Source: Clostridia bacterium (lineage in GTDB: Bacteria > Bacillota > Clostridia > Lachnospirales > Cellulosilyticaceae). Taken from it: DNA of 64,000 bases. This document shows, piece by piece, positions 37,758 through 46,231 of the stretch. The translations under genes and the position numbers were made by a program. Within the stretch, counting starts at the first letter, position 1. Every line of letters begins with the position of its first letter. The notes beneath the pieces were generated by a model that searched no databases, was not told where the DNA came from, and saw only the letters and a program-made list of their open reading frames with translations. Location: the NCBI GenBank assembly GCA_029239755.1, contig JARBUI010000014.1:23835-87834 (forward strand), read 5' to 3'.

Positions 37758-38825
37758 ATGAAGAAGTTATTAGCAGCATTAGTGGTAACAACATTAATGT
37801 TAGGAATGTCAACTGGGTGTGCACAAAAACAAGCAGCAACAGAAACTAAAGAAACAGCAGCAGCAGAAACTAAAGAAGCAGCAGCAGAAACTCCAAAAGC
37901 AGATGAACAAAAAACTATACTTTTTGGATTTCAAGATTTAGAAACAGAATTTTGGGTAGCAGGTCATAATGCTATTATGGAAACTTTAGAATCAAAAGGA
38001 ATAAAAGTTATTGAAAAAAATGCTAATGAAGATGCTAACAAGCAGTTAGAGCAAGTTAAAGACGGGATTGCTCAGGGAGTAGATGGTATTATCATTATTC
38101 CTCAAGATGGAGAAAGTGCTGTTACAATTGCTGGAGAAGCAAATAAAGCAGGTATTCCAATAGGCGTATTTAATCGTCCTCTTTCTAATAAAGATAACAA
38201 AGCTATTGTAGCTGTTGCTGATAATGAAGTTATCGCAGAACAAGCAGTAGAATATATGGCTCAGGAAGCTAAAAAATTAGGAAAGAAAGTAACGCCTCTT
38301 ATTATGGTAGGGGATTTAGGTGACCCTAATGCTATTGCACGTAAACAAGGATTTTACAATGTGATTGAAAAATATCCAGATTTATTTAATAAAGTAGTTG
38401 AAGTACCTACTAAATGGGATGCTGCAACAGGTCTTGCTAATTTACAAAGTGCTATGCAAGCAAATCCAGATGTAGATTTCTTATTTACTTCATCAGACTT
38501 CTTATTCCCACAAATTAAAGCAGTACTTGAACCATTAGGAAAATGGAAAAAAATCGGAGAACCAGGGCACGTTATCATGGGTGGTTTAGATGGAGACTCA
38601 ACTGCAGGTAAGTTAATTGACGAAGGATACATAGATGCAACTGGCGTACAAGATGTTTACTTTGAAGCACAGGCTATTTTAGATGAAATGTTAAAAGCTA
38701 TTGAAGCTGGCGAAAAAACACCTGATGTTTGGGTACAAGATCCAGGATTCGCTTTAACACAAGGAAATGTAGAAGAAAGACGTATGGATATGTGGGGTAA
38801 TAAATTACGTGAGGATTTAAAATAA
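37758..38825 (+). CDS. ABC sugar-binding lipoprotein, ribose type
   Basis: Substrate-binding protein of the importer encoded downstream. The signal peptide has lipobox MSTGC (Cys21), followed by a linker of repeated AETKE-like units. The RbsB-like domain shows ILFGFQDLETEFW, DGIIIIPQDGES, IPIGVFNRP, DFLFTSSDFLFP and HVIMGGLDGDSTAG. It has 355 residues. The gene has its own promoter with the shared 39-bp element and a terminator-like hairpin right after it, so it should be expressed more than the permeases. The substrate is probably the sugar used by the BMC pathway, by position only. Confidence 0.94.
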   Translation: MKKLLAALVVTTLMLGMSTGCAQKQAATETKETAAAETKEAAAETPKADEQKTILFGFQDLETEFWVAGHNAIMETLESKGIKVIEKNANEDANKQLEQVKDGIAQGVDGIIIIPQDGESAVTIAGEANKAGIPIGVFNRPLSNKDNKAIVAVADNEVIAEQAVEYMAQEAKKLGKKVTPLIMVGDLGDPNAIARKQGFYNVIEKYPDLFNKVVEVPTKWDAATGLANLQSAMQANPDVDFLFTSSDFLFPQIKAVLEPLGKWKKIGEPGHVIMGGLDGDSTAGKLIDEGYIDATGVQDVYFEAQAILDEMLKAIEAGEKTPDVWVQDPGFALTQGNVEERRMDMWGNKLREDLK

Positions 38826-38844
38826 TTTTCACTGTAAGATTAGC

Positions 38845-38893
38845 AAAAATAGGAGAGCAGTATAGTACTTTTCCTCTCCTATTTTTATTTTTT
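38845..38893 (+). terminator. Intra-operon terminator/attenuator
   Basis: Perfect 13-bp stem AAAAATAGGAGAG / CTCTCCTATTTTT followed by a T-rich tail, between the binding-protein and permease genes. Partial termination here would give excess binding protein. Confidence 0.85.
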
Positions 38894-38930
38894 AAACATG
38901 AAGGATACTTCGATGATTGGAGGGATAAGT

Positions 38931-40022
38931 TTGAAATTAGAAGAAAAGCAAATAACAAACAAGAATACAAGCAGTTTTGCAGAAAAAAGCAAGTATACCT
39001 TGAAAAAGATTTTCGTATCTGAGTATTTTATACTTTATCTAAGTTTAGCATACTTTTTTATACTGGTTCCATTTGTTCCAGGTCTTGCATCAGCGTCTAA
39101 TATCATGAATTTATTTTCTAATATGTGGCCTATGCTTACGATCGCTATTGGTCAAACAATTGTTCTTATTGTTGCAGGTATAGATTTATCTCAGACAGCG
39201 ACTCTGGGTATTACAAGTATTATTGGGGCAATGGTTATGTCTACGGGAATAGACCCTGCATTACTTGAAACTTCTCCACTTTGGGGCTGGTTTATTACAG
39301 AACAAGGTGGGGTATTAGCTGGAACAAGTATGGCAATACCTATTGGTATCGTCATCATGCTTACTGTAGGAACGTTAATAGGATGGTTTAATGGTATAGC
39401 AATCGCAAAATTTAAAATAACTGCTTTTATGGTGACACTTGTTTCACAAATGTTTTTTGGTGCACTAGCAATATATCTTAGTACTTCACAAAATATAATG
39501 AATCTTCCTAAAGCCTTTAGTGCGATAGGTACAGAAGGGATTGGAATAATACCATTTTCACTTGTAATTGCAGTGGTACTAGGAATAGTAGCACATATTA
39601 TACTAAGTAGTACTGTACTAGGCAGATGGCTTTATTCAACAGGAACTAATATAAAATCTTCTATAGTGTCAGGTGTACCTACAGATAAAGTAGTCATTTT
39701 TGCATACATGTTTAGTGGATTTTGCACGTCGGTGGGGGCCATTTTATACTCAGCAAGACTAGGGATGGGGAGACCAACCCTTGGAGATAACATGCTAATG
39801 GATATAATTGGAGCTACAGTAATTGGCGGTACCAGCATGTTCGGCGGAAAGGGAAAAGTTTTATGGACAGTATTTGGAGTATTCTTCTTTGTACTTCTAT
39901 CAAACACCTTAAACTTACTTAATCTATCTTACTTTACAATCAATATTGTAAAGGGAGCCATAATAGTTGTAGCAGCGTTTATAGATGTAACAAGAACACG
40001 CATCATAGCAAAAGGACTTTAA
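38931..40022 (+). CDS. ABC sugar permease, RbsC family
   Basis: Membrane subunit of the ribose-type importer, with about ten hydrophobic helices. RbsC-like features include IGQTIVLIVAGIDLSQTATLG, GWFNGIAIAKFKITAFMVTL, the GRWLYSTGTN loop and GGTSMFGGKGKV. An upstream ATG at 38898 lacks a ribosome site. The TTG at 38931 lies six bases after ggaggg and gives a 363-residue protein, so I chose it. It pairs with the second RbsC-like permease at 41579, so the transporter is probably a heterodimer. Confidence 0.92.
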   Translation: MKLEEKQITNKNTSSFAEKSKYTLKKIFVSEYFILYLSLAYFFILVPFVPGLASASNIMNLFSNMWPMLTIAIGQTIVLIVAGIDLSQTATLGITSIIGAMVMSTGIDPALLETSPLWGWFITEQGGVLAGTSMAIPIGIVIMLTVGTLIGWFNGIAIAKFKITAFMVTLVSQMFFGALAIYLSTSQNIMNLPKAFSAIGTEGIGIIPFSLVIAVVLGIVAHIILSSTVLGRWLYSTGTNIKSSIVSGVPTDKVVIFAYMFSGFCTSVGAILYSARLGMGRPTLGDNMLMDIIGATVIGGTSMFGGKGKVLWTVFGVFFFVLLSNTLNLLNLSYFTINIVKGAIIVVAAFIDVTRTRIIAKGL

Positions 40023-40037
40023 TAGGGAGGTGAACAA

Positions 40038-41549
40038 ATGTCTAAAACAGTTTTGGAATTAAAAAATATTAGTAAGAGTTTCTTTGGGATAGCGGCTCTA
40101 AAAAATGTAGAGTTTTCGGTAAAAGAAGGACAGGTAATTAGTCTTATTGGGGAAAATGGAGCAGGTAAATCTACATTAATGAACATTATTGGAGGGGTTC
40201 TTAAACCAGACGGCGGAGAAATGAAGCTGCAGGATCAAAACTACATACCTAATACACCTAAGGATGCCGCCGAAGCGGGGATTGAGTTTATACATCAGGA
40301 ACTCAACTTATTTCCTAACCTAAGTATTGCAGATAATATGTTTATAACCAAATTCCCTAAAGTATCTCAAACACCTATTATTGATAAGGCTAATATAAGA
40401 AATCATACAAAAGAAATGCTGCAGGCAGTAGACTTAAAGGTTTCACCGGATACTCTAGTTGAAAATCTTTCACCAGGAGAAAGACAGTTAGTTGAAATAG
40501 CAAAGGCTATAAGCTCTGATCCGCAGATACTTATTTTTGATGAACCCACTACATCTCTTACAGCCAAAGAAACAGAACGCCTATTTGAACTTATTAATAG
40601 TTTAAGAACTAGGGGTAAGGCAATTATTTATATCTCACATATTCTAGCAGATGTCATGAACATATCAGATGAAATCGTCGTTTTAAGAGACGGACAGGTT
40701 ACGGATAAAGGATTAAAAAAGGATTTCACGATCGACAGAATGATATGTTCGATGGTAGGAAGAGACATTAAGCAGCTTTATCCAGAGAGAAAGTCTCAGC
40801 CTACAGATGAAATAGCTTTAAAATTAGAAAACGTGTCGCAGCCAGGTACTGTGCATAATATAAGCTTCGAACTTAATAAAGGAGAGGTCCTTGGCATATT
40901 TGGACTCATGGGTTCAGGGAGAAGTGAACTAGCTAGAATCATATTTGGCTTAGATCCCCATGAAACTGGAAAAATAAGTATAGACGGGGACAAAGTATGT
41001 GGTATTTCTCCAAAAAATAGTATAGAAAATAAACTTGCATTTGTTACGGAAAATAGAAGAGAAGAAGGCTTGTTAATGGATGTTTCTATAGCTGAAAATA
41101 TGGGTCTCGTGACCTTGACAAAGTATGCCTCAAAGTTAACCAAAGTTATCAAGAAGACATCTCTTTACGACCAAGTAAAAAAAGTAGGAGAACTCCTTAA
41201 ATTAAAAAGCGGAGATATTGAGAAATATCCTCCTAAGAGTCTAAGTGGGGGGAATCAACAAAAAGTAGTTATAGGTAAATGGCTGATGACAAGCCCTAAA
41301 GTATTAATAGTTGATGAACCAACAAGAGGAATAGACGTAGGAGCAAAGTATGAAGTGTACAGCATTATCAATGACTTAGCAGCCCAAGGAACAGGTGTTT
41401 TAATGATCTCGTCTGAACTCGAAGAGCTAATGGGAACTTGTGACAGGATATTAGTTATGAATAAGGGAGAAATCATAAGTGAATTCTCAAAAACTGGATT
41501 TACTCAAAAGAATATCATGCGTGCAGCATTTAGACAGGATGCAGTATAA
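40038..41549 (+). CDS. ABC sugar transporter ATP-binding protein, RbsA type
   Basis: A 503-residue protein with two fused ATPase domains. Domain 1: Walker A GENGAGKST, signature LSPGERQLVEIAKAI, Walker B ILIFDEPT. Domain 2 (from about residue 255): a degenerate Walker A (GLMGSGRSE), signature LSGGNQQKVVIGKWL and VLIVDEPTRGIDVGA. A degenerate second P-loop is normal for RbsA/MglA. It energises the two permeases that flank it. The ribosome site is agggaggtga. Confidence 0.95.
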   Translation: MSKTVLELKNISKSFFGIAALKNVEFSVKEGQVISLIGENGAGKSTLMNIIGGVLKPDGGEMKLQDQNYIPNTPKDAAEAGIEFIHQELNLFPNLSIADNMFITKFPKVSQTPIIDKANIRNHTKEMLQAVDLKVSPDTLVENLSPGERQLVEIAKAISSDPQILIFDEPTTSLTAKETERLFELINSLRTRGKAIIYISHILADVMNISDEIVVLRDGQVTDKGLKKDFTIDRMICSMVGRDIKQLYPERKSQPTDEIALKLENVSQPGTVHNISFELNKGEVLGIFGLMGSGRSELARIIFGLDPHETGKISIDGDKVCGISPKNSIENKLAFVTENRREEGLLMDVSIAENMGLVTLTKYASKLTKVIKKTSLYDQVKKVGELLKLKSGDIEKYPPKSLSGGNQQKVVIGKWLMTSPKVLIVDEPTRGIDVGAKYEVYSIINDLAAQGTGVLMISSELEELMGTCDRILVMNKGEIISEFSKTGFTQKNIMRAAFRQDAV

Positions 41550-41578
41550 AATTTTTTAATAAAAGGAGGTATGAAAAT

Positions 41579-42580
41579 ATGAAAGATACTGTCAATAAGT
41601 TATTACTAACGTTATTAAAAAATACACCTATTATGTTATTTATAGTTATATTTATATTATTTGGTATATTGTCTCCCAAGTTTTTTAGCTATACAAACTT
41701 TGAAAATATAGCCACCCAGGCATCCTATGTAGGGATTATAGCAGTGGGAATGACTTTTATATTACTTACAGGAGGGATTGACCTATCTGTAGGATCTATT
41801 ATGTATGTATCTGCAGCGACAACAGGTGTCTTAATAGCAAAGGGAATGCCTATACCGATAGCTCTATGCTTAGCTCTTCTCATAGGACTTGTTTTTGGAG
41901 CAGTTAATGCATTTGCTATTGTTAAACTTAAAATATTACCATTTGTCGTAACACTTAGTACTATGGTTGCTGGAAGAGGCGTTGGATTATCTATTACAGA
42001 ATCAAGGTCTATTATGCTTCCTGATACAATTACCAAAATAGGCTCTACCAGGATTATAGGTATTCCGCTTCCGATTATTATTTTTGCTATTGTCGTAGGA
42101 GTAGCCTACATTATTTTAGCTAAAACAACATTAGGAAGGCAGATATATGCTACAGGAAATGATGTAGAGGCGGCAAAAAAAGCTGGTATTAATACAGATA
42201 AGATACTTTTTACAATCTATATTTTAAGCGGGCTCTTTGCTGCGCTGGGAGGCATTATTTCTGTAGCTCAGTTAGGCAATATTAATGCAGGATTTGGAAG
42301 TGGTGACGAGTTTGACGCTATAGCCGCGGCAGTACTTGGCGGAACAAGTTTATTCGGTGGTGTTGGAGGGGTATTACCTGGAACTGTTATAGGAACCGTT
42401 TTAATACAGATGATTCAAGCAGGGCTTGTATACCTTCAGGTTAATCTTTACATACAGCCAATTATATCAGCAGGAATCATATTCTTAGCAGTATTTTTAG
42501 ATAGTATTAGGGATGCTAAGATCAATAAAATGGAACGTAGAAAAATAAGAACTGAACAGGCGCCTGCAAGTGCCAAATAA
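41579..42580 (+). CDS. ABC sugar permease, RbsC family
   Basis: Second membrane subunit of the ribose-type importer. It has 333 residues and many helices. RbsC motifs are very clear: AVGMTFILLTGGIDLSVGSIM, NAFAIVKLKILPFVVTL, GRQIYATGNDVEAA, and GGTSLFGGVGGVLPGT. The strong ribosome site is aaaggaggt. It is the last gene before a terminator and the BMC promoter. Confidence 0.94.
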   Translation: MKDTVNKLLLTLLKNTPIMLFIVIFILFGILSPKFFSYTNFENIATQASYVGIIAVGMTFILLTGGIDLSVGSIMYVSAATTGVLIAKGMPIPIALCLALLIGLVFGAVNAFAIVKLKILPFVVTLSTMVAGRGVGLSITESRSIMLPDTITKIGSTRIIGIPLPIIIFAIVVGVAYIILAKTTLGRQIYATGNDVEAAKKAGINTDKILFTIYILSGLFAALGGIISVAQLGNINAGFGSGDEFDAIAAAVLGGTSLFGGVGGVLPGTVIGTVLIQMIQAGLVYLQVNLYIQPIISAGIIFLAVFLDSIRDAKINKMERRKIRTEQAPASAK

Positions 42581-42602
42581 AAGGCAGCTCAATAATTAAG
42601 AG

Positions 42603-42645
42603 ATATACTAACTAGAACTATAGAGTCTTTAGTTAGTATATTTAT
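42603..42645 (+). terminator. Terminator-like hairpin after the importer
   Basis: Perfect 12-bp stem ATATACTAACTA / TAGTTAGTATAT with a 15-nt loop and a short T-rich tail. It overlaps the likely -35 region of the BMC operon promoter. Confidence 0.7.
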
Positions 42646-42652
42646 TAATTAA

Positions 42653-42670
42653 TATAAAACCGGTTTTATA
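42653..42670 (+). promoter_or_regulatory. LacI-type operator palindrome at the BMC promoter
   Basis: TATAAAACCGGTTTTATA is a perfect 18-bp palindrome with a central CG, the usual form of LacI-family operators. Its left half supplies a -10-like TATAAA, 18 bp after a TTAGTT (42629-42634) that could serve as -35. A bound repressor would therefore block the BMC operon promoter. The LacI-family gene at 55824 is the natural candidate. That link is inferred. Confidence 0.65.
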
Positions 42671-42710
42671 AAATGACTCTACTGAGCCGCAGTGCGAGAG
42701 GAGAAAAAAT

Positions 42711-43463
42711 ATGTTTGTTGAGGAAGAAAGAATTAAGCAAGATATGATGCAGGTAGGAAAAGATCTGTATAATAAGGGATTACTGGTAGGAACGGATGGC
42801 AATATCAGTGTAAGAATTTCTGAAAATGAGCTATTTATAACAGCTTCGGGGTTCTGTAAAGGAAGGTTGCAACCAGAGCATATTACAAAGGTTGATTTTA
42901 ATGGAAAAGTTTTGCAAGGATTGAAACCAGCCAGGGACATAAGGATGCACCTAGCTGTTTATAAAGAAAGACCCGAGGTTAAAGCTGTAGTTCATGCGCA
43001 TCCACCAATTACAACAGGATTTGCAATGTCGGAGATATCTTTTGATAAAGTTGCACTTCCAGAAGTATTATTTGTTATTAACAGTATTGGCGTTACAGGT
43101 TATACGACGCCTACAACGATTGAAGTACCTATGGAAGTCGCTAGAACTCTTCAAAGAGACAAAGAATGCCAAGCACTTATTTTAGCTAACCATGGTGCTT
43201 TAACATTAGGAACAGATGTCTATGATGCTTTTTATAAGTTAGAGACTTTGGAGATGTTTCTTAAAGCGACTTTGGTGAGCAAAATGGTAGGTAATACCCG
43301 TTATTTAAATGAGGATCAACTTCAAAAAGTAGATCTCCTTAAAAAAGGAGCAGACCCAGATGAAGTGGTTCCACCAAATAGAGCTTACGGACAACAGCCT
43401 AACGAAGAAATGGTAAGGTTTATTACAAGTAAAGTTCAAGAAATCTTAAAAGGAATGCTGTAG
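42711..43463 (+). CDS. Class II aldolase/epimerase family protein (fuculose-phosphate aldolase-like)
   Basis: A 250-residue zinc enzyme of the FucA/AraD family, first gene of the BMC operon. It would cleave a ketose 1-phosphate to DHAP and an aldehyde. Zinc ligands are His95 and His97 (VHAHPP) and a later His in NHGALTLG. The substrate loop is GTDGNISVR. The residue aligned with FucA catalytic Glu73 is Asp76 (PARDIRMHL), as in the AraD epimerases, so the exact reaction is uncertain. The rest, including PEVLFVINSIGV, is more aldolase-like, and an aldehyde-producing enzyme is what the compartment needs. The ribosome site is gagagga. Confidence 0.87.
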   Translation: MFVEEERIKQDMMQVGKDLYNKGLLVGTDGNISVRISENELFITASGFCKGRLQPEHITKVDFNGKVLQGLKPARDIRMHLAVYKERPEVKAVVHAHPPITTGFAMSEISFDKVALPEVLFVINSIGVTGYTTPTTIEVPMEVARTLQRDKECQALILANHGALTLGTDVYDAFYKLETLEMFLKATLVSKMVGNTRYLNEDQLQKVDLLKKGADPDEVVPPNRAYGQQPNEEMVRFITSKVQEILKGML

Positions 43464-43486
43464 GGGCTGAAAAGGAGTGATAATAA

Positions 43487-43804
43487 ATGGCAAGAGATGC
43501 TTTAGGGTTAGTTGAAACAAAAGGAATGGTTGGATGCATAGAAGCCGCGGATACAATGGCTAAGGCTGCAGACGTAGTAGTAGTAGGGTGTGAGATGATC
43601 GGAGCTGGATATGTTACAACCATAGTAAGAGGAGATGTATCAGCTGTTAAAGCAGCAGTAGAAGCTGGTTTAGAAGCCGCAAGTCGTACAGGAGAACTTG
43701 TAAGTGCACATATCATTCCAAGACCTCACACCGATCTTGAAACCATCTTTCCTTTTAAAGAAGCAGCTAGGCCGTCTGTAAAAACAAAAGAAGCTGCAAA
43801 ATAA
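43487..43804 (+). CDS. BMC-H hexameric shell protein (105 aa)
   Basis: Bacterial microcompartment shell protein with one BMC domain. It opens with [18 protein letters not shown] and includes [30 protein letters not shown] and HIIPRPH, the hallmarks of PduA/EutM-type hexamers. The C-terminal tail of about 15 residues is longer than that of the second BMC-H at 47843. It forms the flat facets of the shell with small-molecule pores. The ribosome site aaaggagtg precedes the ATG. Confidence 0.97.
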   Translation: MARDALGLVETKGMVGCIEAADTMAKAADVVVVGCEMIGAGYVTTIVRGDVSAVKAAVEAGLEAASRTGELVSAHIIPRPHTDLETIFPFKEAARPSVKTKEAAK

Positions 43805-43829
43805 GGCGAAAGATCGAAGGGGGTAAACA

Positions 43830-44132
43830 ATGACTATTGGAAAAGTAGTTGGAACCGTAGTTTGTACCCAGAAAGACCCAGGACTAGTAGGCAAAAAAAT
43901 GCTCGTTGTACAACCGCTTGATATTGAAAAGATAGTTGATAAGGGAAATGTATTTGTATCTATTGATGGAGTAGGAGCAGGTATTGGAGACATTGTTATG
44001 GTAGTTACTGGAGGGTCAGCTAGGCTAGCAGAGGGTTTTTCGAAAGTTCCTGTAGATAATACCATTATTGCCATTGTAGATACGATAGAAGTAAAAGGGA
44101 CTGTAGTACTAAATAACAAGGAGGGGACATGA
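43830..44132 (+). CDS. BMC-P pentameric shell protein (EutN/CcmL)
   Basis: Microcompartment vertex protein of 100 residues. It has the EutN/CcmL pattern: GKVVGTVVCTQKDPGLVGKKMLVVQPL, the central DGVGAGIGDIVMVVTGG, and VDNTIIAIVDTIEV. Pentamers cap the vertices of the shell. It follows the first BMC-H by 25 bp and ends 4 bp before the aldehyde dehydrogenase gene. It is one of three BMC-P genes in the operon. Confidence 0.96.
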   Translation: MTIGKVVGTVVCTQKDPGLVGKKMLVVQPLDIEKIVDKGNVFVSIDGVGAGIGDIVMVVTGGSARLAEGFSKVPVDNTIIAIVDTIEVKGTVVLNNKEGT

Positions 44133-44136
44133 GTAT

Positions 44137-45564
44137 ATGGATATAGATCAGCTTAATATTCATGCCATTGTAAAGCAGGTTTTAACTCAGCTTCACAATC
44201 CAGCAGATGAGTTAGGAGAAAGTTCACTTAACATAAAGCGGGGACAAGATGGCATTTATCCTACAATGGAAGAAGCTATAGGGGCTGCTAAAAAAGCCCA
44301 GAACGAACTTTTGAAGATTTCTATTGATCAAAGAAAAGTAATAATAGAAGCAATAAGAAAAAGTATATTAGAAAATTTAGAACGGATTGCAAAGTTAGCT
44401 GTTAGTGAAACAAAGCTTGGAAAAGTAGCTGATAAAATAGAAAAAAATAAACTCGCAGTACAAAAAACACCAGGAGTTGAGGATATTACCCCAAAAGTTT
44501 TTACAGGGGATTATGGACTTACCCTAACCGAAATGGCACCTTATGGAGTAATCGGAGCAGTTACACCTTCAACTAATCCAAGTGAAACAGTAATTTGTAA
44601 CAGTATTGGAATGATTGCAGCGGGAAACTCAGTAGTGTTTAATCCTCACCCAGGGGCTAAAGAAGTTACCAAACTTACGATTAAGTTAATTAATGAAGCC
44701 ATTGTAAAAGCTGGTGGCCCTAGAGATTTATTATGCAGCGTAGAAAATCCAAGCATGGAAACAAGTGAGATTATGATGGCTCATCCAGATATTCGCGTAT
44801 TGGTTGTAACTGGAGGGCCACAGATTGTGAAAATAGCAATGAAGACAGGAAAAAAAGTAATTGCGGCAGGACCAGGAAACCCACCGGTTGTAGTGGATGA
44901 AACAGCAGATATAAAGATAGCAGCAAGAGACATTGTAAATGGAGCATCTTTTGATAACAACGTACTTTGTATTGCTGAAAAAGAAGTATTTGTAGTTGAA
45001 ACAGTAGGGGATGCATTAGTTTATGAAATGAAAGACTGCGGAGCTATCGAGCTAACAGCAGATGAAACCCAAAGGTTGATGCAGCACATTACAGTAGTTT
45101 CCAAAACTGGAGGAGTAGATGTTAACAAAGATTATGTAGGCAAAGATGTACAGTACATTCTTAAAGCCATTGAGAAAGAAGTGCCAGGACATATACGCTT
45201 AGCGATTACAAGGGTATCTAAAGATCATCCTTTAGTAGCACTTGAACAGCTTATGCCTGTTCTTCCGATTGTTTATGTTAGAGATGTAGATGAAGCAATT
45301 GAGCTCGCAGTAAACGCTGAGCAAGGCAACTATCATACAGCGATGATGCACTCTAAAAATATAGATCACTTAACTAAAATGGCTAGATGTGTTAATACAA
45401 CTATTTTTGTAAAGAATGCTCCTTCTTATTCAGGCCTTGGGTTTAAAGGAGAAGGCTATACAACCTTCACCATTGCAAGTCCAACAGGAGAAGGGCTAAC
45501 TTCAGCAAAAGACTTTACCAGATCAAGAAGATGCGTCTTAAAAGACGGATTTAAAATTACCTGA
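44137..45564 (+). CDS. CoA-acylating aldehyde dehydrogenase, PduP/EutE-like
   Basis: Oxidises the pathway aldehyde with NAD and CoA to an acyl-CoA inside the shell. It has 475 residues. Catalytic Cys278 is in NNVLCIAEKE, and cofactor-region motifs AGNSVVFNPHPGAKEVT, VVTGGPQIVK and AAGPGNPPVVVD are as in PduP/EutE. The N-terminal 20 residues (DIDQLNIHAIVKQVL then TQL) form a short amphipathic helix followed by a linker, which looks like an encapsulation peptide. The likely aldehydes are lactaldehyde or glycolaldehyde, depending on the sugar. PduL encoded next takes the acyl group to phosphate. Confidence 0.95.
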   Translation: MDIDQLNIHAIVKQVLTQLHNPADELGESSLNIKRGQDGIYPTMEEAIGAAKKAQNELLKISIDQRKVIIEAIRKSILENLERIAKLAVSETKLGKVADKIEKNKLAVQKTPGVEDITPKVFTGDYGLTLTEMAPYGVIGAVTPSTNPSETVICNSIGMIAAGNSVVFNPHPGAKEVTKLTIKLINEAIVKAGGPRDLLCSVENPSMETSEIMMAHPDIRVLVVTGGPQIVKIAMKTGKKVIAAGPGNPPVVVDETADIKIAARDIVNGASFDNNVLCIAEKEVFVVETVGDALVYEMKDCGAIELTADETQRLMQHITVVSKTGGVDVNKDYVGKDVQYILKAIEKEVPGHIRLAITRVSKDHPLVALEQLMPVLPIVYVRDVDEAIELAVNAEQGNYHTAMMHSKNIDHLTKMARCVNTTIFVKNAPSYSGLGFKGEGYTTFTIASPTGEGLTSAKDFTRSRRCVLKDGFKIT

Positions 45565-45579
45565 TGAAAGGAGAGGATT

Positions 45580-46218
45580 ATGCAGGGAAACCTAGAGCTT
45601 GAGCAAATTATTAAACAAGTTATTGTGCAGCATTTGAAAACGGCATACAACAAGACAGTTAAAGTTGGCGTTTCAAACAGGCATGTGCACCTTTCAAGGG
45701 AAGCGGTTGAAGTGTTATTTGGAAAAGGCTATACCTTAAACATCTGCAAGGAGCTTTCACAGCCTAATCAGTATGCAGCTAAGGAATGTATCACCCTGAT
45801 TGGTCCTAAAGGAGTCATTGAAAAAGTTAGGATTTTGGGGCCAGAAAGAACACAAACACAGGTGGAAATATTAATGAGTGATACCTATAAGCTAGGAGTT
45901 TCACCCGTAGTTCGTGAGTCAGGGGATTTAGAAAATACTCCAGGAATTCATCTTTTAGGTCCTAAAGGGATGTTAACACTCTCAGAGGGAGTTATTGTAG
46001 CTAAAAGACACCTTCATCTTTATGAAGAAGATGCAAAAAAGATGGCCCTTCGGGATAAAAGTACGATTAAGATCTGCGGAGGAGAAAGAAAAACCATTTA
46101 TGAAGATGTGGTAGTAAGAGTAAGCCGGGAATATGCAACAGAAATCCATCTTGATATGGACGAAGCAAATGCTGCAGGAATCAAACAAAATAGTTTAGTA
46201 AGCATAATATCAGAGTGA
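45580..46218 (+). CDS. pduL: Phosphate acyltransferase PduL
   Basis: Converts the acyl-CoA to acyl phosphate and recycles CoA inside the compartment. It has 212 residues. Both zinc-binding PduL motifs are visible: VSNRHVHLS near residue 35 and KRHLHL near residue 145, with GPKG repeats between. The N-terminus ([17 protein letters not shown]) is a predicted amphipathic helix and a likely encapsulation peptide. No acetate-kinase-type gene follows, so the acyl phosphate must be used by an enzyme encoded elsewhere. The ribosome site aaaggagag is good. Confidence 0.95.
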   Translation: MQGNLELEQIIKQVIVQHLKTAYNKTVKVGVSNRHVHLSREAVEVLFGKGYTLNICKELSQPNQYAAKECITLIGPKGVIEKVRILGPERTQTQVEILMSDTYKLGVSPVVRESGDLENTPGIHLLGPKGMLTLSEGVIVAKRHLHLYEEDAKKMALRDKSTIKICGGERKTIYEDVVVRVSREYATEIHLDMDEANAAGIKQNSLVSIISE

Positions 46219-46231
46219 GGTGAAACAAGTC

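Noticed and set aside
37830..37910. Tandem AETKE-like repeat
   Set aside because: It is the flexible linker after the lipoprotein Cys of the binding protein, a common feature with no separate meaning.
43670..44119. Minus-strand open frame of 149 codons
   Set aside because: It is antisense to the first BMC-H and BMC-P genes, which are certain. No start signal supports it.
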